A model generated the notes under the pieces. The model saw only the letters and a program-made list of their open reading frames with translations, had not been told where the DNA came from and did not search any database. Shown piece by piece: positions 46,652-58,443 of a DNA stretch of 64,000 bases (its first letter is position 1; each line of letters opens with the position of its first letter). This stretch comes from Benincasa hispida (lineage: Eukaryota > Streptophyta > Magnoliopsida > Cucurbitales > Cucurbitaceae), in contig NC_052352.1 in the NCBI RefSeq assembly GCF_009727055.1, positions 19,451,911 through 19,515,910 on the forward strand. The letters are read 5' to 3'. A program made the translations under genes and the position numbers.

Positions 46652-47437
46652 ATGGCATCAGCCACTATCAATTTACTTAGCGCCAAAAAACTGAATGGCC
46701 AAAACTATTCAAGTTGGAAACATATGCTCACGACGATACTCATCTTCGAGGATCTGAAGTTTGTCCTTATGGAGGAATGGCCTCTTATTCCACCTCAAGA
46801 CACTACTCGAAATGTTCGAGTGGCATACCAGCGTTGCACACGGGCAAACAAGAAGGCCCGAGCCTATATTCTGTCCAGTCTTAGTAACGTGTTGGCCAAG
46901 AAACATGAGTCCATGGTCTCAGCTCATGAGATCATGGAGTCCCTGTGAGGAATGTTCGAACAGCCGTCTGGACAGCACAAGCATGAGGCTCTGAAACACA
47001 TCTACAGCTCCAAAATGGAGGAAGGCACTTCTGTTCGTGAACACATGCTGAATATGATGGTCCACTTTAACGTGGCGGAGATGAATGGGTCTAAAATCGA
47101 TGAGGGCAGTCAGATTAGCATTATCCTACATTCATTACCGGAGAGCTTTCTCCACTTTGTTAGCAATACGATTCTTAACAAAGTGGACTACTCTCTTACC
47201 ACTCTCCTCAACAAGTTGCAGACTTACCAATCCTTGCTGAAAAGTAAGGAGAAAAAGGGAGGTGAGGCAAATGTTGTCTTTTCCTCTAAAAAGTTCTATC
47301 GAGGTTCGACCTCAGGAACAAAGTTTGCACCTTTAACTTCTCTGGACAAGGGAAGAAGAAAAAGGATGGTAAAGGAAAAGGGAATGCGCTTGCTAACTGC
47401 CACCTGTCGCCTAGAAGAACCGTCCACCACCAGTTGA
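46652..47437 (+). pseudogene. copia-1 gag
   Basis: The ATG at 46652 opens a copia gag (UBN2/retrotran_gag type): LLSAKKLNGQNYSSWKHML, then ILSSLSNVLAKKHE and, after an in-frame TGA at 46946 (Trp in the paralogue at 53147), GMFEQPSGQHKHEALKHIYS, SKMEEGTSVREHMLNMMVHF and ISIILHSLPESFLHFVSNTI. The reading frame is otherwise intact to about 47330, where it shifts before the zinc knuckle. The single stop and shift suggest a rather young inactive copy. It is the best preserved gag in the window. Confidence 0.9.
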
Positions 47438-47708
47438 AAAAGAAAAATGTTTCCACTGTAACCAGGACGGACACTGGAAGAGGAATTTTCCTCATTATCT
47501 GAAGGAAAAGAAGGTTGCCAAGGCTAAGGCTAAGGCAGACAAAGGTAAATATCATTTGCTTGTATTAGAAACTTGGTTAGTGGAGAATGATGATTCTGCT
47601 TAGATAGTAGATTCGGGTGTCACTAATCATGTATGTTTTTATTTTCAGGGGATTAAAACCTAGCGGTAGTTGGAAACTGGTGAGATGACGTTGCGAGTAG
47701 GCATCGGG
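47430..47708 (+). pseudogene. copia-1 zinc knuckle and protease start
   Basis: KCFHCNQDGHWKRNF (about 47445-47487) is a CCHC knuckle with its last Cys changed to Phe. Then LVLETWLVENDDS and, after a stop, IVDSGVTNHVCF carrying the protease DSG triad (about 47602-47635). The reading is cut at 47708 by the solo LTR and resumes at 49629 (GHVVLAVVVGDIQF). Confidence 0.8.
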
Positions 47709-49628
47709 TGATGACATGTAGAAATGCACGTAATCTTATGCCTTTTATTTAGAAGTATGAAGGTTGTTAAGTAGAATATGTGGCAATTATATTAGGAATT
47801 CATGAGAAAATGAGTTTGCGTCGTTCAACATTATATTAATAACTCATGAGAAAATGCAGTTGTCTATCTTTGTAGTTAACGCAAAAAACGGACGTAGACG
47901 TGGAAGCTGGGTTATCGCATAGACGAGTGCATGCGGAGAAATTCTCCATTGCAAACGCGAACGCATACGTTCAACGCATGGGTGTTGCAGTAATCAACTG
48001 CATACGTCCATCGCATAGAAGTTACGATCGTCAAGCGATTGCGATCATCGTGTAGAAGTTGCGGTAACCAAGCGAATGCGGTCATTTCAAGATTGCGGCT
48101 ACACGATGATAATCATAATAGCATCAACGCATATGTCGGGAAAATAGAAAGATGATGTTGACGTTTCATCTACTACGCCGTTAGCAGTAGAGATTCTGAA
48201 AAGGACTATCACGCCGTGAATGTCAAAATCAGAGTAGGTCCATTAATGCTATCGACGATCAAGCTCTATAAATAGAAGCTGCTGAGCATAACTTCAGACC
48301 ATCAAAGGTTTCCCTCCAAGGTTTCCTTCCTTCGGGTGGATCCTTGTGATCCAGATCAAAGCGTTAGAAGAAAGCTTGAGAGTTCTTCATTCCTTCATCC
48401 ATTCTGAGTGACGACCGAAGCCTTCGACAGAGTTAGATCTCGAGAGAGTCAACTCCACCGCCCTTCCATGGCACCACCGACAGTCTTGACCCACATCTGC
48501 TGGAAGCAAGACATTACTTCCAGCTGGGCCTTTCATTTTCTCTCCTCTTCTTATATTGTATTGTATTACATTTTGGATTAAGAAATTAATAAATTGTGTG
48601 TTCAATGCATTTCTACGTTTCCTTCGATTCCATCTCCATCTTTCTTTGCTTATCATCTTTAATATTCATTGTATCACTTAGTGAGACTGTTAGAGTATTG
48701 CATACTTAATCATGCGGCATAGGAATATGAAGCATGTAGCAAACCACCGGGAGGTGTGCGTTGCATGAGTATTGTGAGAAAACCTTATTTGCTTAGTGTG
48801 AAGTTGTAGCAACGTTTGTCTATAAGCAGACGTAATGCTTGTCTATGAGTAAAATCAGCAACAACTAACTACCTAAGAGGGTAAGTGATCAGTCGCATTA
48901 AGCATTGTAAGCAAGTGTTCACTAGAGATAGGAATAATCTTACGTCAACCAGGCTTTTGCGGTTACCTTGTCTTATGTATGTGTCCATCACACCTTTAGA
49001 GCTACTCGGGATAGAGTCTAAAGAAAGAACCTAAGACTCGGGAGAGCTAGGTTAGAATCTATGCTCAGGGAGCTAGATTAAGATCGCATAAGCAAGAATG
49101 GAGACTTAGGAATAAGTTCCATTTGTTAATACAAATCACGTGTATTTGCGGTGAGCATGTATGGCATGAACGCATTAGTTGCCGTTGGCTAGGGTTGCCC
49201 TTGCGGTCAATCTTAGGGTTGTGATGAAGATATCATCACATTTTATCTGTTTTTCCATCCATTTACTATGCGTCAACGGATGTCGTGTCTCTACCTCTCA
49301 TTCATATTCTCATCGCTTAATCTGTTAGTTAAGAGTAGGAGTAATTTGTAGCCTATACCCTCTATCATTCTTTTATTCATCTGCTGCATACACATTACTG
49401 CATAGCATTTAGTTACAAGTCCCTGAGTTCAACCTCGGATCACCCGAGAAACTTACGTTCCCTTTATACTTGGCGTGAGCGCCAGAAAACTTGTGACGGG
49501 AACGCATGGTCATCACATACATTCGTTAACGCATAGTTTCATTCCAACGCATAACCATCAACGCATGAGAATTAACGCATACCTTAAGACATGCATCGCA
49601 TAATTGCGTTCACTGATTTTCGTCATCA
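47709..49628 (+). mobile_element. Solo LTR, GCATGCG-rich family (1,920 bp)
   Basis: It starts TGATGACATGTAGAAATG and ends TTTTCGTCATCA, with a 7-bp terminal inverted repeat TGATGAC/GTCATCA. Pentamers TCGGG (47704-47708) and ACGGG (49629-49633) match at 4 of 5. The intact paralogue at 53818-53840 (GCACCGGGCATGTCG) shows that removing the element restores the copia reading. A TATA box (CTCTATAAATAGAAGC) lies near 48266, and the end of the LTR is rich in AACGCAT words. No internal genes. Confidence 0.85.
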
Positions 49629-51143
49629 ACGGGCACGTTGTCTTAGCTGTGGTAGTGGGAGACATCCAGTTTACTTTACAAAATAGGTTTCTTATATTAA
49701 AATATGTCTTTGTAGTTCCTGAACTAAAAAGGAACCTTATTTCTGTAAAGTGTCTATTACAATACAATTACAATATTTTTTTTTAAATTGAATAAAGCAT
49801 TTATTTGTAAGGATGGTGTTGAAATTTGTACAGCTAAACTGGAAAACAACTTATATGTGCTAAGACCTTTAGCTCCCTCCATAACATGGAGATGTTTAAA
49901 TCTACCGTAACTCAATCTAAACGCCAACGAGTTTCTCCAAAAGAAAATGCCCGACTTTGGCACCTTCGATTAAGGCACATAATTCTCAGTAGGATTGAGA
50001 GATTGGTGAAGAATGGTCTTCTAAGCGAGTTAGAGGAAAATTATTTACCAGTGTGCAAGGTAAGATTACTAAACGACCTTTTACTGGAAAAGGTTATCGA
50101 GTCAAAGAGCCTCTTGAATTAGTACATTCTGACTTTTGTGGTCGTATGTATGTGCGAGCTCGAGGAGGCTATGAGTAATTTATCAGTTTTACTGATGATA
50201 CTAAACATAAATATATATAAATATAAATATATTAAAGAGATATGGGTATGTCTATTTGATGCAATGAAAGTATGAATTTTTTTAAAAGTTCAAATTATTT
50301 AAGGTCGTAGTTGAGAATACTTTGGATAGACAAATAAAAACACTTAGATCAGATCGAGGTGCAGAGTTTTTGGATTCTGAGTTCCAGGACTATTTATTAG
50401 AACATGGAATCGTTTCCCAACTCTCGACACCGAGTACACCTCAGCAAAATGGTGTAGCAGTTTCGTTCGATGATGAGTTATGCTTCCTTATCGAACCAGT
50501 TTCTGGGTTTCGCAGTGGAGACTGCGGTATACATTCTCAACTGTGTTCCTTCTAAGAGTGTTGCAAGAACACCTCTGGAGTTGTGGAACGGGCGTAAAGC
50601 TAGTTTACATCACTTCTGCATATGAGGTTGCCCAGCACAGGTGCTTGAGGGAAATCTCAAGAAGTTTGAATCACGATCGAGGTTGTGCCTCTTTGTAGGC
50701 TACCCCAAAGGTACAGAGGAGGTTACTTTTATGATCCATCTGAAAACAAGGTGTTTGTTTCCACGAACGCTACTTTCCTGTTGGAGGATCATATCAGGGA
50801 GCACAGTCCACGTAGTAAAGTCGTGTTAAGTAAGCTTTTCAAAGAAACTACTGAAACTTCAACAAGAGTTGTTCAAGAACCTATTTCATCAACCGGAATT
50901 CTTGATGATAGTTCATCTGGTAGGTCAGTCCCACCTCAAGAATTAAGAGAACCTCGACGCAGTGGGAGGGTTATAAACACGCCTGATCGCTATCTGGGTT
51001 TCACGGAAATCCTAGCTATGGTGACAGATGGCAACGTTGAGAATCTGTTGTCCTATAAAAAGGCAATTGAGGATGTTGACCGGGATGAATGGGTCAAAGC
51101 CATGAATCTCGAGATGGAGTCGATGAATGGATCAAAGCCATGA
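49629..51143 (+). pseudogene. copia-1 protease end, integrase and RT start
   Basis: In order: GHVVLAVVVGDIQFTLQNRF and VVPELKRNLISVKCLLQY (protease end); LWHLRLRHIILSRIERLVKN (GAG-pre-integrase; HLRLGH family motif); ELVHSDFCGRM and, after a gap, TLRSDRGAEFLDSEFQDYL (integrase core with DRGxEF) and TPQQNGVA; later FVGYPKGT, FYDPSENKVFVSTNATFLLE, EPRRSGRVINTPDRYLGF and DRDEWVKAMNLEMESM at the entry to RVT_2. Several frameshifts and stops occur. The element ends here: RT palm, RNase H and 3' LTR are missing. Confidence 0.9.
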
Positions 51144-51148
51144 ATCTC
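51084..51148 (+). repeat. 27-bp direct repeat at the copia-1/copia-2 junction
   Basis: GATGAATGGGTCAAAGCC... (51084-51110) recurs with one mismatch at 51122-51148, 38 bp downstream. The second copy lies exactly where copia-1 pol ends and copia-2 leader begins (about 51157). Confidence 0.8.
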
Positions 51149-51156
51149 AAAGCCAT

Positions 51157-52850
51157 GTCATTTAACACGCGCACGCATTAGACGATCGTTTAGCTCAACA
51201 AGCTTCATCGCTTAGTACCTAACTATACGATCGCGGAGTAATGCACGATATATCATTTACCTCTTCGTGTGTTAAGCGATCGCCTAGATGATCAGGCTTC
51301 GCAGCCTCAAATTCGTCTAAGCGATCGTTTAGCATTTCGAGCTATCGTCTAGTGTGCGCTAAGCGATCGTTTACCTGCGACATTTACTAAATGATGGAGT
51401 TTCGCTTGGCAGTAGACTCGGTTCACCTGTAAACCAATTTGCTCGATGAAAAATGTAATAGATAGAATTATTTCATTCCGATTTTGTAAAGGTTCATCCC
51501 GATCCATTAATCTCTGGCTTATTACATGAGATTTATGGTTATTTATATGTCATATGGTATGCACATATAGTAAATCCCACCTTAGGTTATGCATTGGTCA
51601 TGCATCATCTCTTTATTGTAAATGTTATAATTTAGAGAAGCATAATATAATTATGTAAAAGCATGCTCACACATCATATAATATAAGAGTTAAATTTTTG
51701 CATGCATAAAAAGCATTGACATGCATCATCTTTATATTATAATTGTTAGAGTATAAGGGTGTATGGAAAGCATGTTTGCTTGGTTATTACATATATATAT
51801 AATTTATGTGTAGTAATGACTAGGCATTGCATGAAGCATGACACATAGGTTTCTTTATAAGCGTTATAAATATCTAGTTATGCACAATGTGTTTTAGTTG
51901 TTTTTTTTAACAGTTAAAGAGAAATTAGAACTAAAAGCAATAAGAAAGATATGCATGATCACTTAGGTTTAATTCATGATTTTACAATGTTTAAAACTTG
52001 GATGACATAGACCTAAGATCACGGTTCTAATATGATTAGCAACCCTTAGGTTTTAATCTTTTAATCAGATTAATAGGATTAAATTAACTAATAAAAGGTT
52101 AAAGTGTAGCAGATCTATCAATAAGGGACCTTTTGTCTAAGGCGGGTTCTGGCTAGGTTGGGGTATTTAAGTTGACGGAAATGTAACACCCTTACTTGGA
52201 AACCTACTTAGAAAGGTGAATTAAATAGATTTGATGCATGCATGCAAGTTAAAGCCAGTCCATTAAAGTGTTTAAATGTGACTACTTGAACTTGTTTATT
52301 TCATAGACAAAAGTTGTTTATGAGCAGACTTAAAAAGATGACTTAGACTAAAATCATTAGTCGGATTGTCTAGGTTAATAAACCCCTAGGTAGAACATTC
52401 AGTGGGAGGCATTTGGGGTATGATGCTTCATTTAACCTTTTCACGTTTCTCCTATACAATCCACACCGTGAGATCTACCCTCGGCTTCATGGCACCCTGA
52501 GAGTGTCCCCCTAAAGGACTGTGTTTGGGTCTGTCTCTTATACACATCTAGATGTGTATAAGAGACAGCTTACGCAGAATTATCAAGAATTAACAATTCT
52601 GGACCGAATAAATAGTGGCTGTTAGGTTCAGTTCCAAGGGTTGGTTCTTCCTAATGGTTGAGAATGTCTCAACCCAGTGAAGGGGCATCTGATCACCCCA
52701 CCGGTGACGTTTGTCTTGCCTCGCTGGGGCATCATTGCAAAATAAAAGTCTTTCACTTGGGGCACTTGAAACTATTTTCCAAAATTAATTGGTTAAAATG
52801 TGGTTTAGCAAAATCTAATAAAAGTTTTGTTCATTTTTTAGCAACAAGTT
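51157..52850 (+). other. Leader of copia-2 (5' LTR missing)
   Basis: It begins at a point equivalent to about 44945 of the copia-1 leader (TTTAACRCGCACGC), carries CGATCG words to about 51400, then AT-rich DNA parallel to 45040-46650. An adapter at 52531 replaces about 280 bp present in copia-1 (about 46070-46350). No ORF is supported. Confidence 0.65.
52531..52568. other. Mate-pair junction adapter (third copy)
   Basis: The same exact 38-bp inverted mosaic-end pair. The left flank (GTGTTTGGGT) matches copia-1 near 46069 and the right flank (CTTACGCAGAATTATCAAG) matches near 46350, so the join skips the DNA between. Confidence 0.97.
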
Positions 52851-53640
52851 TTGAAAATAGCCACAACAACATTAGCTTTGCTTAGCACCGAGAAATTAAC
52901 TGGTGATAATTTTTCAACATGGAAAGACATGATCACGACAATTTTAATCATCGAGGATCTCATGTTTGCTCTTACAGAGCCCTGTCCTATTCCAGCTCCG
53001 AATACCGCTCGAAATGTTCGGGAGGGATACGAGTGATGGACACAAGAAAATGAGAAAGCTCGAGCCTATAACTTGGAAAGTCTTAATGACGTCTTGGCCA
53101 AAATGCATGAGCCCATCATCTCCGCGCGTGAGATCATGGAGTCCCTATGGGGGATGTTTGGACAACCGCCTGAATAGCTCAAGCACGAGGCTCTTAAGTA
53201 TATATTCAACTCCAAAATGGAAGAAGGCACCTCTGTTTTTGAACATGTGCTTAACATGATGGTCCACTTCATTGTGGTGAAGTTCAATGGGTTTACTATC
53301 GATGAAGGCAACCAGGTTAGCATAATCCTACATTCACTGCCGGAGAACTTCCTACACTTTGTTAGCAATATGATTCTTAACAAAGTGAAATGTTGCTTCA
53401 TCTTCAAGGAAGTTCCATAGGTTCGACCTCAAGAACGAAGTCTACACCTTCTACTTCTAACTCTACACAGGGGAAGAAGAAGAATGGTGGTAAGGGGAAA
53501 GCGAAGGTGCCTGCAAACCCGCCACCTGTCGCCTCAAGAAGGCGTCCGCCACTAATTGAAAAGGGAAAATGTTTCCACTGCAACTAGGATGGACACTGGA
53601 AGAGGAACTGTCCGCTGACTAAAAGAAAGGAAGGCCGCGA
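52851..53640 (+). pseudogene. copia-2 gag and zinc knuckle
   Basis: Starts MKIATTTLALLSTEKLTGDN at 52851. FSTWKDMITTILIIEDL, then a stop (EGYE stop), ARAYNLESLNDVLAK, IMESLWGMFGQPPE stop, SKMEEGTSVFEHVLNMMVHF, VSIILHSLPENFLHFVSN, a deletion of the LLNKLQTYQSLLK region (present in copia-1), then KGKCFHCN stop DGHWKRNCP, a CCHC knuckle with its last Cys present but broken by a stop. It retains Trp where copia-1 has its in-frame TGA. More decayed than copia-1. Confidence 0.88.
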
Positions 53641-54168
53641 AGGCTAAGACCAAGGCAGATAAAGGTAAATATGATTTACTTGTACTTGAAACTTGTTTAG
53701 TGGAGAATGATGATTCAGCTAGATAATTAATTCGAGTGCCACTAATCACGTTTGTTCTTCTTTTCAGGGGATTAGATCCTGGCGAAAGCTGGAGGCTGGT
53801 GAGATGACAATGTGAGTAGGCACCGGGCATGTCGTCTCAGTTGTGGCAGTGGGAAGGATCCAGATATCTTTACAGAACAGGTTTCTAGTTTTACATGATG
53901 TATATATTGTTCCTAAACTTAAGAGGAACCTTATTTATGTAAAGTTCTTATTGAAATGTAAATACACTCTTTCTTTTAATGTGGATAAAGTGTTTATTCA
54001 TAAAGATGGTGTTAATATTTGTATAGTGTATCTAGAAAGTAACTTGTATGTGCTAAGTCCATTAGCCATAAGTTCCCTCCATAACACATAATTTTTTAAA
54101 ACTGTCGTAACTCAATCTAAACGTCAACGAATTTCTCCAAAAGAAAATACCCAACTTTGGCACCTTCA
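53641..54168 (+). pseudogene. copia-2 protease to pre-integrase, truncated
   Basis: LVLETCLVENDDS, then SSATNHVC (DSG triad lost: the Gly is Ser), VVSVVAVGRIQISLQNRFLV, PKLKRNLIYVKFLLK, VTQSKRQRISPKENTQLWHL. The reading is cut at about 54168 in the middle of the HLRLGH motif by LTR F. Confidence 0.85.
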
Positions 54169-55066
54169 CGGTGGATGCCCTAAATCTCCTAGGGTTCTAT
54201 AGTTTGTAAACATTGTATGAACAAACTCTTCATGTGATTAATAAAATATGGTATAATTGTCATAATGTATTTGATACATTATAACTTAATAGAAGGAAAT
54301 AAATATTTAAATGAGATTCAAATATATTTTCTATGAATGGGATTCATAGTTGATAAATTTAATATAAATATGATTTATATTAAATTTCATAAAACAGAGA
54401 AAAGAAACTATAGTTTAAATTGTATGTGATACAATATTAAAACTATAGGTTATATGTTATATTTGATATAACATATTATTTAATATAAATATAATGTTAT
54501 AAGTTAGTTATCATATTTATTTATATTATATTATTATTATTTTGAATAATTAGGAAGGGATTTATAACTCCCTTCCCCATTTTTTCTCTCCACCCATATT
54601 AGTGGGTGGTGGTTAAATTTGGGCAAAGTAGAAAAAGAAAAGGGTTTTCTTCTTGTTGTTGCTAATGGTTTTGAACGATTGAGAGAGTTACAGGAAAGTT
54701 CTGTGAGTTTGCCTAGTGTAAAAGGTCTCAATCTTCTTCCTCCTCCACTTAAACTATTCCTCTAAACCAAAATAGTCAAAGCTCACCACTCCTAGGTTCT
54801 CATCCTGAGAATACTGAGGACTCCATTGTGGTTGTGTCTGGGTTTCTATTCGAAGTTTTTTTCTTTTTTTTTTTTTAAGAAGGAATTCAAAAAGGTTCGT
54901 GTCCATTCAAGGGAGGATTCATGAAGAAAAAGGTCTTCAAATGTAATTTATCTTGAACCCTTTTCTTGTAAAAGCATGTTGTAATTTAACTTTAAATGCA
55001 TATCTGTTGTATGTTTACTGTAAACATTTCATTCGATAATTTATGGAATTTGGTCGATCCGCTTCA
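54169..55066 (+). mobile_element. Copia LTR 'F' (family I), internally deleted
   Basis: It begins GGTGGATGCCCTAAATCTCC, so the TGTTGGG tip is lost, and ends near GATCCGCTTCAGATC, before the usual CCTTCA end. About 1 kb of the family core (the conserved stretch around GGTAGGCTTATTGAGT) is missing between about 54240 and 54265. Both ends abut broken copia coding. Confidence 0.65.
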
Positions 55067-58000
55067 GATCAAAGTTATCCTCACAATATTTCCTTCAATC
55101 TTGCTAATAAATTTACTAAAAATTCAATATCTGATTTTATATTATTAGCAAGATACATAATTGCACTAAGATATGGTACTTTAGGACCAAGAAGTTCTTC
55201 AATATCATCTCAATATCGAAATATATCTTTCCTTATATCCAATGAATGGACTTCCATTTGAATATTTAAAGGATGTGTTGTCTATATCGAACATTTTCAA
55301 AATTTTTCTTGTATGGTTGATTCATGAACAAATATTCCATCGGCTAAATGCTCAATTTGCAAACCAAGGCAAAATTTTGTTTTTCCAAGATCTTTCATCT
55401 CAAATTCTTTTTTAAGATATTCTATTTCCTTTGAAAGCTCTTTAGGAGTTCCAATTATATTTAAGTTGTCAACATATATAATTGTAATAGCAAATCCTGA
55501 CTGTGATTTCTTTATAAAAACACACGGACATATTGGATTGTTTTGATATCCTTCTTTCAACAAATATCCACTTAGGCGATTATACCACATCCTTCTTAAT
55601 TGTTTCAATCCATATAGTTATCTCTGTAACTTTATTGAATACAATTTCTAGGAATTTGATTTATATGTTTTTGGTAATTGATTTTCTATATTTTGAAAAT
55701 GAATTATTTTCTGAACTTCAAGTTCACATTGATCTGTATGGGGATCTAAATGAGACAATAACGATGCATTCCTGTCATTTCTTTTTCCAATTTCTTAATT
55801 CCTCCCCCTAATGTTGGAAAATTTGTCTCATTAAAATAACAATCAAAAGGTTGTGCAGTAAATACATCACCTGTCAAGGGGTTCAAGATATTTAATAATT
55901 GATGCGGGAATCATATCTACATATATTTCTAATCTCCTTTGGGGACCCATCTGTAATGGAACAACTGGAACATGTACTGCAGATCCAAAAATTCTCAAAC
56001 AGGAAATATTTAGCTCATGACCATAAACTAATCGTCATGGTGAGTACTTATGATAAGCTACTGGCCTAATGCATACAAGTGGCATTGCATGAAAAACATC
56101 ATGTCCCTATACAAATGAAGGAAACTTAGCTATCATAAGCAATGGTCTTGCAATAAATTGCAAATATTTTATAAATGATTCTGCTAAACCATTTTGTGTA
56201 TGGACATGAACTACAAGATGTTCAACACTTATCTCTATTGACGTAAAATAATTCTCAAAAGCTTGGGATGTAAATTCACCAGCATTATCAAGACGAATGG
56301 TCTTATTGTATAATCAGGAAATTGTGCTCTTAACTTAATTACTTGACCAGTTAATCTTGCAAATGCAAGATTTCGACTTGATAATAAGCACACATGTGAC
56401 CATCATCTGGATGCGTTTATTAATACCATAAAATACTTAAATCATCCACTTGGTGGGTTAATAGATCCACATATATTACCATGAATTCTTTCTAAAAATG
56501 CAGGTGATTCAATTAGCACTTTTACTGGTGATGGTATAATTATTAATTTTCCTTGAGAGCAAGCATCACATGATAATTCATTAGAATGAAGAATGTTTTG
56601 GCTCTTCAATGGATGTCCATTTGAATTCTCAATAATTCTTCGCATCATTATAGACCCTGGATGGCCTAATCTGTCATGTCAAATAGCAAATATATCTCGA
56701 TTCATGAACTTCAGGTTCATTGTTGCATATGTTTCAATTACTTGTATATAAGTATAATACAATCTAGAAGATAAAGTAGACAACTTTTCCAAAAGATGTT
56801 TTTCATTTGAGATAGTAAAGATAAATATAGATATTCTACATTATTCTTACTATTAGTCTCAATATGATAATTATTGCAACGTATATCTTTAAAACTTAGA
56901 AGATTTCTCTTGGATTGGCTAGAATAATGCATTGTCAATTCTAAATTTTGTTCCTCTAGGCAAAATAATATTTGCTTTTCCAAAACCTTCAATCAAGTTT
57001 GCAGAACCTAATATTATATTTACTTTTACATCCAACATTGTCAATTTAGAAAAGTATTTTTTACTTGTAAGTATTGGGTGTATAGTTGCATTGTCTGCTA
57101 GACATAGATCTTCTTTGCCCATGTTTGAATGACCCAACATATGAAAATGATCTAGGTTTCTTCATTAAAAGAAAATAGTTACAATAAGAAAATTAAGATT
57201 TGGAATATACAAAAGTCAACATTTACTAAGAGAAAAAAATCAATAACAACAATAAATCTAGATATTTTCAAAGTAAAATAAAAAAAAAAAAAAAAACACT
57301 TGATATTTCATTAACTGTGTCGATCTTCTCTTCAAGAGATTCAAAGAAGTCCGTCACATCCAAATTTTTCATATTTGATGAGTCAAATATATAATTATCC
57401 TAGTATACAAAATTTGCTTCCACATTTTTCCCCTTTTCCTTCAAGGAAGCTTGATATAGATCAACTAAGTGTTTCGATGTACAACAAATACGTGACCAAT
57501 GCCTAGTCATATCACATTTTTGTTCATTACCTTTTGAATTCTTATCTTGTGGAGCTTTTCCTTTATGATCACCATTTCATATGGTTTTTTTGAAATTCAG
57601 ATGATTGGAATGACCACCACGAAAATAATAATTACTTCTTCCTCTGCCACGATCACAACCTCAACCATGACCACGACCTTGACAAGATTATTAAAATTTA
57701 CAACATTCACTTAAGGGAATGACATTGTTCCAGTTGGTCGAGATTCATGATTCTACTCAATAATTTCTTATTTTGTTCGGCTATGAGAAGACATGAAATT
57801 AGTGTAGAATATTGTTTAAAACCCTTTTCTCGATATTGCTGCTGCATGAGTATATTCAAGATATGAGTGTCAGTGTCAGTAATTTTCTCTCCGCATAACA
57901 AAAATTTCGAATTAATTTTAAATAATGTGAAATTGTAATCACTTATTAATTTAAAATCTAGTAGCCTAAAATGCATTAACTTATAACGAGATTTAGGAAG

Positions 58001-58443
58001 AATAACTATTTTTTTATTGATCATGCCTCTCTTTCAAAATTTTCCACAAGATACGAGGACCTTTTATTGTAAGATACTCTATTTTAAATCCCTCGGAGAG
58101 ATGATGATGAAGAAAAATCATAGATTTTACTTTGTCCTGACTAGATGTTATATTTCTTTCTTTAATAGTCTCTCCAAGATTCAAAGCATCTCGGTGGATT
58201 TCGGTATCAAGCACCCATGATAAATAATTATTGTTGTTATTATCAAGGGTGCTAAACTATAATTTTGTGTGATTTTTCATGGCAGCACTATCATAAAATA
58301 TTGTATTTATATTAAAATTTTAATAGATATTAAATATGCAAAATAACATTAAATTTATTAATTATAATAAAAAGAAAAAACACCGACCTACCTTTATGAC
58401 CTAACTTCAGCAGGGGAAATGATAGGAGTTCGTGCTCATAACA
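55067..58443 (-). pseudogene. copia-5: gag-pol remnant
   Basis: Minus strand from right: gag (58214-57707) with KIVILPKSRYKLMHFRLLDF, QQQYREKGFKQYSTLISCLL and LLIAEQNKKLLSRIM; a knuckle zone near 57540-57660 with broken reading; protease zone; SCDACSQGKLIIIPSPVKVL and ESPAFLERIHGNICG (pre-integrase and integrase start, 56648-56442); integrase pieces to about 56000; RT with YLLKEGYQNNPICPCVFIKK, TIIYVDNLNIIGTPKELSKE and FEMKDLGKTKFCLGLQIEHL (55608-55297), then PYLSAIMYLASN near 55160. Numerous stops. RNase H and 3' LTR are missing, cut by LTR F. Confidence 0.88.

Noticed and set aside
54169..54200. Telomere-like CCCTAAA word
   Set aside because: A single occurrence that is part of the conserved start of family I LTRs, not a tandem array.
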